A DNA stretch of 64,000 bases, from contig NZ_JAGJEH010000003.1 of the NCBI RefSeq assembly GCF_018100925.1, positions 310,001-374,000 on the forward strand. Direction: 5' to 3'. Shown one piece after another: positions 45,807 through 54,187 of this stretch (position 1 is the stretch's first letter; each line of letters opens with the position of its first letter). The position numbers and the translations under genes are program-made. The notes beneath the pieces were generated by a model. It worked only from the letters and a program-made list of their open reading frames with translations, did not search any database and was not told where the DNA came from. Source of the stretch: Pseudoalteromonas luteoviolacea. Lineage in GTDB: Bacteria > Pseudomonadota > Gammaproteobacteria > Enterobacterales > Alteromonadaceae.

Positions 45807-48626
45807 TTAGAATGTGTAGTCTAGGCTTAGGTAGTAAGTACGAAGGTACTGGTCATAGTAACGACCTTCATAACCTACTAAGTGACCTTCTGCATCACCA
45901 AGTGACATTGGAGGCTCTTTATCAAATAGGTTGTTAACACCAACAGTGATGTTCATGTTCTCGAAACCACGGTAGTCGATTTTGTAATCAACAGTCATGT
46001 GTGAAGGAACTTTGAACTGAACGTCAGCAGTAACGAACTGAGTTGAACCTACACCTTGGTCATTGTAAACAACTTCAGTTTCTGCATTAGCAATTGTACC
46101 TACACCAACAGTAGATGCTTGGTCATGCCAGCCAGATCTGTACTTCATACGTAATGTGTGAGCGAAGTCACCGTGTGTAAGTACATTTTGGATATTGATG
46201 ATGTTACGGAAAACAACATCTTGGTCAACACCGTAACGACCTAAGCTGCTAGCCCACTCGTACGGGAATACACCTGCAAGAGTGTACTCTGACTTATCCA
46301 TGTAAGTACCCTGAACCATAGTCTTCAGTTCACCGAATGAAAGGTCATTTGTTAGCATGACTTTCCAGTCAAAACCAGCACTCTTACTTTCACCAATGTT
46401 GATTGGTGCAGTGATAACACTTAGAAGCGTGTTAGTTGGGTCAGAACGGTCTGTTCTAAGAACGAAACGCTCGTCAAATAGTTGTGGGTTTGCAAACATG
46501 TAGTTCTGGTCAGGACGCTGAACCATGTCTTCAATGTTTACTTGCCAGTAGTCTAGCTCAAACGTGAAATCAGTAGTTGGTGAGTAAACAAAACCAATTG
46601 AGCTTTGCTTAGACGTCTCAGGAGATAGAGTGCTACTACCTAGGTTGAAACGTTGATACTGTAGTGCGCCCGGAGGACAGAACTGAGCACGTGAATCAGA
46701 TGCTGGTAGTGGACAGCTGTACGGAGCAGTTGTTACACCGAAAGATGTCTCAGGCTCAGCAATCTGTAGTAATGATGCAGCTTTGAAACCAGTACCGTAT
46801 GAAGCACGGAATACTAGGCTATCAGTTGGTGAGTAACGTAAGCTGATTTTGTACGTAGTGTCATTTTCAGAATCGTTAACTTTACCACCGTTCATTGTGT
46901 CTTCAACAGCACCGATGTTATCGTAACGAACTGCAACGTTTGCGCTTAGCTCATCAAGAACAGGGATTTGTAATTCTGCAAACACACCGTAAGTAGAACG
47001 CTCTAGTTCATAGTCGAAGTCACCACCGCCGTCACCAAAACGTGCGTTGCTGATGTTTGCTTCTGAACGAACAACTTTGTATGAGTTTGTACGGTAGTCT
47101 GCACCGTAACCGATGTAAGCTTCACCAGCAGGTAGTTCAAAAATAGCTTGAGACGCTTTGAAGTCAAAAGATAGAGACTCAGTAGTCGTTGTATCTTCAA
47201 GTGCACGGTACTGTGAATCTTCTAGCGCTGCTACAGCTGCTTCATTTTGAGCAAAGTCTTCAGGAGTAAGGAAGATATCAATTAGACCACTACGGATGTT
47301 CTCAACAAACTTCTCAGCGTTGTAGTAACCGTTAGTTAGCGTCTGAGTTCTTTCTGAACGAGAGTAAACAACAGCTGTGTTGAAATCGATAGTATCAGCA
47401 ATTGTGCCTTCTAAACCAACGATAGTGTTAAGTGAATCAGTTTCCCACTCAGTAGTACGGTTACCACCTGGAAGTGCTCTCCAACGACCACGGAATGTAT
47501 CAACACCTGATGCAAGCTGCTCTGCAGTTAAGTTAGGAACAACGTACTTGTCGTATAGAACACTCTCTGTACCGATATTAATGTTACCAGTAGGGTTTGG
47601 CGCGATACGTGGCGTCATTAGGTAGTTTGTAAATGCAACTGTAGAGAATAAGTTCATGTCATCAGTTAAGATGAAATCACCTTGAAGCATTAGTGACGTA
47701 CGCTCGTCTTCTGGAACGATTTCTAGAGTACTAGTGTAGTCAAATGAACAGAAGTTGCTACCTGGTGCGAATGCGTTATCTGGCGCACACTTGTTACCAT
47801 TTGAAAGTGCATATGGAGTAAATGCAACGTTTGAACCGTCATTTAAACCAACAAAAGCGTTACCAGGGATAGCGTTTGAAGAACCCTGAACGTCATAGTA
47901 CTGATTGCCGTTATGAGTGAACTCAAGTAGACCAGTCTTCGCGAAGTCACGGTCTTTTGAACGTAGAGATTCACGTGTGTCGTGGCTTAGTGAAGCAACG
48001 ATTGTGAAGCCGTCAGAATCTAGGTCACCAAAACCAGTTACAACACTTAGGTTAACTGATTCAGCGCCATCTTTTGGACGGTCAGTACGTGCAGCGATTG
48101 TTGTACCGTCAACTTCTTTTTTAGTGATGAAGTTGATTACACCAGCGATTGCATCTGAACCGTATAGTGCTGATGCACCATCAGTTAGAACGTCAACACG
48201 CTCGATCGCAGCAAGTGGAATTGTGTTTAAGTCGATTGAGTTGCCTGAACCAGATGGAGCAAGACGACGACCATTTAATAATACTAGAGTATATTGCTCA
48301 CCAATACCTCTTAGTGATGCAGTTGACGTACCGCCACCGCCGCCACCAACAGATGATACAGGAGTTGTGAAACCCTGCATTGATGGGATTTGAGCTACAA
48401 GATCAGGAACAGACGTTACACCTGTCGCTTTGATATCTTCAGCTGTGATCACGTTGATAGGTAGAGCACCAGCAAGGTCAGAACCTTTGATACTAGAACC
48501 TGTGATTTCAATTTTTTCAATTTCTTCGCCGTCAGCTGCGTTAGCGTTTGTCGCAATAGCTGTCGCTGAAACAGCACCAAAAGCGATCGCTAAGCGAACT
48601 GCTTTTGAGATCTTACTATTTAACAT
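45807..48626 (-). CDS. TonB-dependent receptor 1
   Basis: A 939-residue outer-membrane receptor. Signal peptide to about 30 (NANAADGEE); possible TonB box in EKIEITGSS. The plug has LPINVITAEDI, SLRGIGEQYTLVLLNGRRL and TDGASALYGSDAIAGVINFIT; a run of six glycines (SVGGGGGGTS) lies before SLRG. The barrel ends YYLSLDYTF with terminal Phe. The ribosome site is CAGGGAGAA, the same as in receptor 2. Strongly biased codon use suggests high expression. Large receptors of this type in marine bacteria import siderophores, peptides or glycans; no substrate-specific enzyme is nearby. Confidence 0.93.
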   Translation of the reverse strand: MLNSKISKAVRLAIAFGAVSATAIATNANAADGEEIEKIEITGSSIKGSDLAGALPINVITAEDIKATGVTSVPDLVAQIPSMQGFTTPVSSVGGGGGGTSTASLRGIGEQYTLVLLNGRRLAPSGSGNSIDLNTIPLAAIERVDVLTDGASALYGSDAIAGVINFITKKEVDGTTIAARTDRPKDGAESVNLSVVTGFGDLDSDGFTIVASLSHDTRESLRSKDRDFAKTGLLEFTHNGNQYYDVQGSSNAIPGNAFVGLNDGSNVAFTPYALSNGNKCAPDNAFAPGSNFCSFDYTSTLEIVPEDERTSLMLQGDFILTDDMNLFSTVAFTNYLMTPRIAPNPTGNINIGTESVLYDKYVVPNLTAEQLASGVDTFRGRWRALPGGNRTTEWETDSLNTIVGLEGTIADTIDFNTAVVYSRSERTQTLTNGYYNAEKFVENIRSGLIDIFLTPEDFAQNEAAVAALEDSQYRALEDTTTTESLSFDFKASQAIFELPAGEAYIGYGADYRTNSYKVVRSEANISNARFGDGGGDFDYELERSTYGVFAELQIPVLDELSANVAVRYDNIGAVEDTMNGGKVNDSENDTTYKISLRYSPTDSLVFRASYGTGFKAASLLQIAEPETSFGVTTAPYSCPLPASDSRAQFCPPGALQYQRFNLGSSTLSPETSKQSSIGFVYSPTTDFTFELDYWQVNIEDMVQRPDQNYMFANPQLFDERFVLRTDRSDPTNTLLSVITAPINIGESKSAGFDWKVMLTNDLSFGELKTMVQGTYMDKSEYTLAGVFPYEWASSLGRYGVDQDVVFRNIINIQNVLTHGDFAHTLRMKYRSGWHDQASTVGVGTIANAETEVVYNDQGVGSTQFVTADVQFKVPSHMTVDYKIDYRGFENMNITVGVNNLFDKEPPMSLGDAEGHLVGYEGRYYDQYLRTYYLSLDYTF

Positions 48627-48699
48627 TCAATTTCTCCCTGGGCTTTTTTGGAAAAGCTATTATTTTAATCTTGCCTTCAATACGAGGTTAAACACGTTA

Positions 48700-48951
48700 C
48701 TATTTTGTGTACCTCATATGTAACAACGCAAGTATAGTAACCACAAAGTAAATACTCATGCAAGCTTGTAAAAACCAGTTAATACGAGCAACAATTGCAA
48801 TAACTACAATTAAAAAATAACACAAAATAAAAATAGAAAGCAAGCGTATCCTTTTGGGTAACTCTGGAAAGCCCAACCAACAATCAAGATGAAGCATGTA
48901 GAAAAACCAAAATAAAACAAAAAGGCAACTAAAAAACAACCACATAAACAA
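48700..48951 (-). CDS. Possible small membrane protein upstream of TonB receptor 1
   Basis: An 83-codon frame in T-rich DNA. Its second half (PELPKRIRLLS, then two hydrophobic helices separated by ARINW, ending MRYTK) looks like a normal two-span protein with positive-inside charges. The first half is just a T-rich hydrophobic run, and no ribosome site is seen before the ATG at 48951; an internal ATG at residue 19 is an alternative. Low confidence. Confidence 0.25.
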   Translation of the reverse strand: MFMWLFFSCLFVLFWFFYMLHLDCWLGFPELPKRIRLLSIFILCYFLIVVIAIVARINWFLQACMSIYFVVTILALLHMRYTK

Positions 48952-49140
48952 AGCAAAACCAAAAGAAATATTTCAAAGGCAAACAACAATTTACAAATAA
49001 AATATTCCAACAACATGAAATCAAACAGGAGTGGAGACCAGAAAACAAACAACCACAAAAACAAAATAGAAACAAAAAAAACAAAAAAGGAACTAACAAT
49101 CCCAAAAAACACAACAAAACAAATGAAAAAAAACCTCCTT
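48880..49140. other. Strand-asymmetric A-rich (plus) / T-rich (minus) stretch
   Basis: About 250 bases with very few T on the plus strand: mostly A with interspersed C and G. On the minus strand it is a U-rich sequence upstream of receptor 1, so it might be a leader. It yields hydrophobic frames on the minus strand simply through its T content. A hairpin AAAAAAACCT/AGGTTTTTTT (49127-49154) closes it. Confidence 0.6.
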
Positions 49141-49258
49141 ATACAGGTTTTTTTAGACAAATTTATTTCAAGTAGATACTTAAGCTACAAGACATCTATT
49201 TTTTTTACACAAAACAGGTAAGGCTACTTATGAATAAGGTCATAAAAGAGGCCATTTG

Positions 49259-49690
49259 TTAGTACGTTCTTGTAAATAAGTAACAGGCTTTAACCCAATC
49301 AGAGCCAAGTCTTTGAAATTTTGGAGTGTAATCAGCTTGTGAGTAGCAGCTACGGGTGTACATGTCAGCATAGCAAGGCTCGCAACCAATCTTATGACTA
49401 ATAACTTGATTCAGTGATAAAGGTGGGGGCTGTAAAACAGGAGCATGCTTTTGAATAACACGACCATTAAGTGTGCCAGTCCGGTCGCCAATTGTATTAA
49501 CGTAGAGACCTACGTCTACCGTTTCACCTGTACAACCACTGCGAACTTCGACGTTTAAGCCGTGGATGAAGTCATTATGTATAAACGCACTGTTGAAGTT
49601 AACGATGCGATGGTAAGTAACCGTTTCGATATGTGCAACTCTACCCAAACTAATATTATCATTAAACTGCACATAGATTGTCACTTTCAA
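49259..49690 (-). CDS. Hypothetical ORF, possibly a gene fragment
   Basis: An open frame of 143 codons with no ATG; the start is TTG at 49690 or a later GTG, and there is no convincing ribosome site. Codon use looks coding-like from residue 40 on (VEVRSGCTGETVDVGLY). The C-terminal half has five cysteines (GCEPCYADMYTRSCY, WVKACY). I do not recognise it. With the poor start and the decayed neighbours, it is more likely the 3' end of a broken gene than an intact one. Confidence 0.35.
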   Translation of the reverse strand: MKVTIYVQFNDNISLGRVAHIETVTYHRIVNFNSAFIHNDFIHGLNVEVRSGCTGETVDVGLYVNTIGDRTGTLNGRVIQKHAPVLQPPPLSLNQVISHKIGCEPCYADMYTRSCYSQADYTPKFQRLGSDWVKACYLFTRTY

Positions 49691-50975
49691 ACATACAAGC
49701 CCTTATTAACAGAGGCGCAAATATACCGAAATAAAAAACCTGAAGTGAAGCCAAAGTTCCTATTGCCTGAGTAGTAGCAACACTAAAACTTTTGCCTCGA
49801 CCATATAACCCAAGAAACCCACCGTTTACTGGTTTGGATTACATTACTGAATACGTCACACTGAAGCTAGCCGGAATCACAGCGTCTGCGAATTCTCTCC
49901 CAAGACGGCTTGTTGAAGCCATTACTCCAAACTCAAGATAAAGCGCCGTGACTTTGCTCATTGTTGCCATTTTTAAACCAGTCCTATACAAAACTATGAT
50001 GCTGTTGCATACTGCTTCTATATCACCATTTGCAGATACTATACTGCCTTGGATGAACAAGTTGTTACGCTCACTCTAAGACAGCAACTCTGGTATGCCG
50101 CTGTAGTTGAACTGACACATTTTCTAAAGCTGAATTTATATAGGCATGAACCTTATAAATCTTCGTACGCTTTAGCCGCCTGTATCACGACAAAAAGTTG
50201 TTTTTCTGTGCCGCCTTTTAAGCGCCTCAACACGCTTGACTAACGGCGGAGAAATTGAGCTGATATCAATACTAGAACAGAGCCTTAAGACACTATGCAA
50301 CTGCTTGTCACTAGTAAAAGTGTATTGTTAGCACCGAATCAGGTTGCACAGCAGCTTGAATAGCACCACCACTAGTAGATTCCCCCGCCGCATTCAGGTT
50401 ACGCCTGACATAGCGATATCAGCTGCGTCGATGATGGTAACTGGCTGCACATTTTTACGGTCAGCTCATCTATTTCGTTAGCGTACCCAGTAACGCAGCC
50501 CTTAGCACTTTCCTTCACCGACTCTGTTAAATGGTTTTAATTATATTAAAGGTACGAACTGATGCCTTACTTCCTCGTTAGAAGCGCGCCAACAGTTGTC
50601 AAAAAAATTCTGCAAAAGCGTCAAGCTAATGCATCTAAAGCGCTTTTATTTTTAATCAAATAGAAAAACAAATTGAAACTATAACAAATAGACGAGTCTT
50701 AATTCGAAAAGGGTCATTAGAGAGCACTCAACACGCTATTGATATGCCGAAATGAGCTTTGCGCTCAAAGTGGATACAAAAAACATGCATGGACCTGATT
50801 TTAACAAAAGTCAGTATTGTTGAGCCTGCCTTATCAGTAAGAAAAACCCTTGCGATCAAGTAAGCGACTCATAGATGGATTTTAACTTGCTGAAAATCAA
50901 TGTGAAAGAACCAGTGCTCGTTTGTTCAGAACGCAGACTTAATAGGGGAAACTCAACATTTAAGCAGCCAAGTAC
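49691..50975. other. Gene graveyard between the two TonB receptors
   Basis: About 1.3 kb without an intact gene. It carries at least one recognisable TonB-receptor fragment (see 50397-50450). Short frames such as 49839-50060 (minus) have no supporting features. No terminal inverted repeats or transposase motifs were seen. Confidence 0.6.
50397..50450 (-). pseudogene. Remnant of a TonB-receptor plug domain
   Basis: Eighteen open codons on the minus strand encode a stretch containing QPVTIIDAADIAMSGVT. It aligns with LPINVITAEDI in receptor 1 and SPVEVITTADF in receptor 2, the conserved start of the plug. A stop codon follows at once; another frame then reads NLNAAGESTSGGA. It is a broken N-terminal fragment of a third receptor family member. 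Confidence 0.6.
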
Positions 50976-51002
50976 AAAAAAGCCCCGCATAAAGCGGGGC
51001 TT
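50976..51002 (-). terminator. Terminator of TonB receptor 2
   Basis: 9-bp stem AAGCCCCGC/GCGGGGCTT around ATAAA, with U-run on the minus strand (A-run 50976-50981 on plus). Confidence 0.93.
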
Positions 51003-51022
51003 GATTAAATTAACTAAGCAAC

Positions 51023-53692
51023 TTAGAAGCTGATGCTGTAACCTGCAAACAATTCGCGACCGATATGGCCCGCATTGTACATTGCGTCATCAATCCATTT
51101 GCCTTTACTATCTAGTAAAACACCCTTATCGAATAGGTTACGTGCGCCTACTGTGAATGTACCGTAGCTCTCAGTGAAGTATTTCACATTCAAGTTATGT
51201 GTAACATAAGTAGGTACGTCACCTGAGTAAACGATGTAAGGGTTGCCTGTTGAATCAACTTGAACCACATCGCTCTCATGAGTGCCAGCGATAATATCAG
51301 TTGTCCAGTTTACAGAGAAGCTATCAGCAGAGTAGTTAACTGAAAGCTGAGAACGCCAATCTGGCTGATCTGGAGCACCTTTTTGGTCACTCATAGGGCC
51401 AGAGAAGTATACGTCTTCACCAACTTCTGTTAATAGTGTTGTTACTTTCTTAAACTTAAACTCACCGAAGCTTGTGTCTAGGTTGTAAGACAAGTCAATG
51501 TCAAAACCTTTACGTGACATGAATGAGCCATTTGCATATTGTGTGTGAGAGTAGCCTTCTATCGCGCCATTCGCAGCACGGCTTAATTTCACCTCAGGGA
51601 ACTTAGCATAAACTTCATCAAGCTTGTTGCCGTTTTCAATATGAACAAGGTCTTGGATTGTGATTAATGAAATTACATTGTCAATTTCAAGCTCAAAGTA
51701 ATCCACCTTAATCGCAACATCTTCAAAACCAGAATACACAACACCTAAGTTGATATACGTAGATTCTTCTGCGCCTAGGTTTTCATTACTCTTTCTTAAC
51801 TCATTATATGCACTTTGCGGGCAGTTTAGATACGCTTCGCGAACTTGGTCTTCACTTGCACCAGCCGGTAGACCATTTTTACATGCTACATAATCAGTAG
51901 TCGTTGGGCTACCCTCTGATTCAGCACCATATAGCTCTTTAAGCGTTGGCGCACGGAAACCTTCTGAGTATGAACCACGAACTAGTAGGTCATCAAATGG
52001 ACGGTACTCAAGTTTAACACTTGGGTTACCTACACTACCAAAGTCACTGTAGTCGTCATAACGGTATGCCGCACTTACAATTAGGTTATCAAGAATTGGG
52101 AAGGCTACTTCGTAGAATAAAGCAGTCACATCACGCTCACCCATACCTGAAGCACCCGCGTTACCACCAACTAGTTTCGCATCACTTTGTGCATCAAACT
52201 TTGAGTCTAAAACTTCTTCGAAGTACTCACCACCAACATAGTGACTGATCATACCGCCAGGAAGCTCACCAAACTCGAAACCAAGACCAGCGAAGAAGTG
52301 ATCTAGGTCGCTTTGACTTTCGACATACGTTGTCGCACGCATGTTATTGATACCTTGCTCAGAACCCATATCAATATTTTCTTGCGCATTGTATGCTAGG
52401 CCTGCATAGCTTAAGTAGTAACGACCCGCAGTACGGTAGTCAAGGCGTGCTTTGTGATATGACACTTCCCACTCAGCTGTATCACCAAACATACCTTTAA
52501 GGCCTAATAAGTAGTCTTGCTGATAATCGGTTACTTCACCATCACGGTTGCCCAGTTGGTACCAGCGGAACTTACCCTTAGCAGTTTCATCAAGTGGGTT
52601 GTGTTCATTGTCTGCCGACATATTTGCCCACGGTGCCGCAGCTGGTGCATAACGACCAAAAGAGTCATTGCGGCTGAACATACCACGTGCGTAAAGCTCG
52701 ATATCATCAGTTAGTTCATACGCAAGGCTAGTCATGATTGAGTCACGCTTTGTCGACGCCATGTTTGCTGATACATCTGCAAATGCATAACCACATACTT
52801 CGCCGTTACCGATACCGCCATTGCCTGTACCTTGGTCAAGGATACCAACGAAACCAGGTACAGTGTTCTTCAACTCATTACACTTTGGTGATGCGTGATG
52901 GTTGCCTTTACTATCTACAACAGTCGCACCAAAAACGCTAATACCTGTCGTTTCATCACCAAGTGAAATTACACCGTCACCGTTTTTATCTTCCCATGTT
53001 GCTTTGGTGTAGTCACGGTCGCGGTCGAAGATAGCGCGACGCTCTTGGTGGTCATATACAAATGTAATGTTACCTTTGTCTGAACTTACACCAAACGACA
53101 GTGACATTTGCTTAGTCTCGCCGCCATCAGCTTCTGGGCGACCTACTTGAATATCAAATGCCGCACCTTCAAAGTCTTTCTTAAGAATTACGTTGATAAC
53201 ACCTGCAATTGCGTCAGAACCATAAATAGCAGATGCGCCGTCTTTAAGAATTTCAATACGCTCTACCGCCGCCATAGGGATTGAGCTTAGGTTTGCACCA
53301 CCGGCATTAAGTGATGGAGAACCACCAAGACGCTTGCCATCTACCAACACTAGCGTACGACCTGCACCAGCACCTAAAAGGCTAACAGTACTTTGTGACT
53401 GTCCACTGTTACCTGAACTTGGAGCAACAGAGCCAAAGCTGTTAGAGGTAACACTTTGTAGTGCTTCAGCAACAGATACACGGCCTTGATTTTCAAAATC
53501 AGCTGTCGTGATTACTTCAACTGGGCTTGCACCTTCCATATCAACGCGCTTGATACGTGAGCCTGTGACTTCAATACGCTCTACTTTTTCTGCACCTTCT
53601 GCAGCTACTGCATTCGCTGCAAAAGCAGCTGAAGAAGCAGCACCCAATGCTAGTGCGATACGCACTGCCTTAGTTACTTTAGTGTTCAACAT
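51023..53692 (-). CDS. TonB-dependent receptor 2
   Basis: An 889-residue outer-membrane receptor, paralogue of receptor 1 with the same N-terminal pattern (MLNTKVTKAVRIALALGAAS). Signal peptide to about 30; possible TonB box KVERIEVTGSRIKR. The plug has SPVEVITTADF, SLLGAGAGRTLVLVDGKRL and LKDGASAIYGSDAIAGVINVIL. The barrel ends GRELFAGYSISF with terminal Phe. Note SLLGAG where most relatives have LRG. The ribosome site CAGGGAGAA is shared with receptor 1. The substrate is unknown. Confidence 0.93.
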   Translation of the reverse strand: MLNTKVTKAVRIALALGAASSAAFAANAVAAEGAEKVERIEVTGSRIKRVDMEGASPVEVITTADFENQGRVSVAEALQSVTSNSFGSVAPSSGNSGQSQSTVSLLGAGAGRTLVLVDGKRLGGSPSLNAGGANLSSIPMAAVERIEILKDGASAIYGSDAIAGVINVILKKDFEGAAFDIQVGRPEADGGETKQMSLSFGVSSDKGNITFVYDHQERRAIFDRDRDYTKATWEDKNGDGVISLGDETTGISVFGATVVDSKGNHHASPKCNELKNTVPGFVGILDQGTGNGGIGNGEVCGYAFADVSANMASTKRDSIMTSLAYELTDDIELYARGMFSRNDSFGRYAPAAAPWANMSADNEHNPLDETAKGKFRWYQLGNRDGEVTDYQQDYLLGLKGMFGDTAEWEVSYHKARLDYRTAGRYYLSYAGLAYNAQENIDMGSEQGINNMRATTYVESQSDLDHFFAGLGFEFGELPGGMISHYVGGEYFEEVLDSKFDAQSDAKLVGGNAGASGMGERDVTALFYEVAFPILDNLIVSAAYRYDDYSDFGSVGNPSVKLEYRPFDDLLVRGSYSEGFRAPTLKELYGAESEGSPTTTDYVACKNGLPAGASEDQVREAYLNCPQSAYNELRKSNENLGAEESTYINLGVVYSGFEDVAIKVDYFELEIDNVISLITIQDLVHIENGNKLDEVYAKFPEVKLSRAANGAIEGYSHTQYANGSFMSRKGFDIDLSYNLDTSFGEFKFKKVTTLLTEVGEDVYFSGPMSDQKGAPDQPDWRSQLSVNYSADSFSVNWTTDIIAGTHESDVVQVDSTGNPYIVYSGDVPTYVTHNLNVKYFTESYGTFTVGARNLFDKGVLLDSKGKWIDDAMYNAGHIGRELFAGYSISF

Positions 53693-54187
53693 GTGATTCT
53701 CCCTGGGCCTACCTTGTCTTGGTAAGCTTGAGTTTTATAAGTCTTTATTTCTGGCTCTAAGTGGCCTGTTTTGAAATTTCGGCAGGGATACTAATCGCCA
53801 CGCATGTTAAACGTCAAACAAGAGAGAGTTAACACTCACTAACAAGATTTAAACAGCAAGACCTCTATTTTTAATAATGTTTTGAAGTTAATAAACACTT
53901 ACTCCAATATGAATTAATTTTTTAATTAATTTCACAGCCCAAGCGTGCAATAAAAAAACAACTTTGGCTTGAGGCAAAAAAAGCAAGCGCGAATCACGTT
54001 AAAAAAAATATTTTTATTTTTATTTTAAATGCCTAATAATTAATCTGAAAAATCAAATCAATACAATTAGTTTGCATAAATCGGACTTGAAATTTACATC
54101 GCTGCAAAAGCAATTTTATCGATTGACTAACTGTTGTGCGGTAAAATCTCGAATATTACAAAGCAATAAAAAGTTGCTTCTTGAGAT
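53693..54187 (-). promoter_or_regulatory. Control region of TonB receptor 2
   Basis: No gene in these 495 bases. On the minus strand TTGACG (53817-53812), 18-base spacer and TAGTAT (53793-53788) form a plausible promoter, giving a leader of about 90 bases. The rest, to the polB stop, is AT-rich and featureless to my eye; I found no clear Fur box. Confidence 0.45.

Noticed and set aside
48810..49160. A 116-codon hydrophobic frame on the minus strand
   Set aside because: It follows from the T-rich composition; it has no ribosome site, very few charged residues and no plausible membrane topology.
49839..50060. 73-codon minus-strand frame
   Set aside because: No ribosome site or recognisable motif; it sits in decayed DNA.
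44640..50975. Transposon or insertion sequence as the cause of the receptor rearrangements
   Set aside because: No transposase reading frame, terminal inverted repeats or target-site duplications were found; homologous recombination between receptor copies explains the pattern without one.
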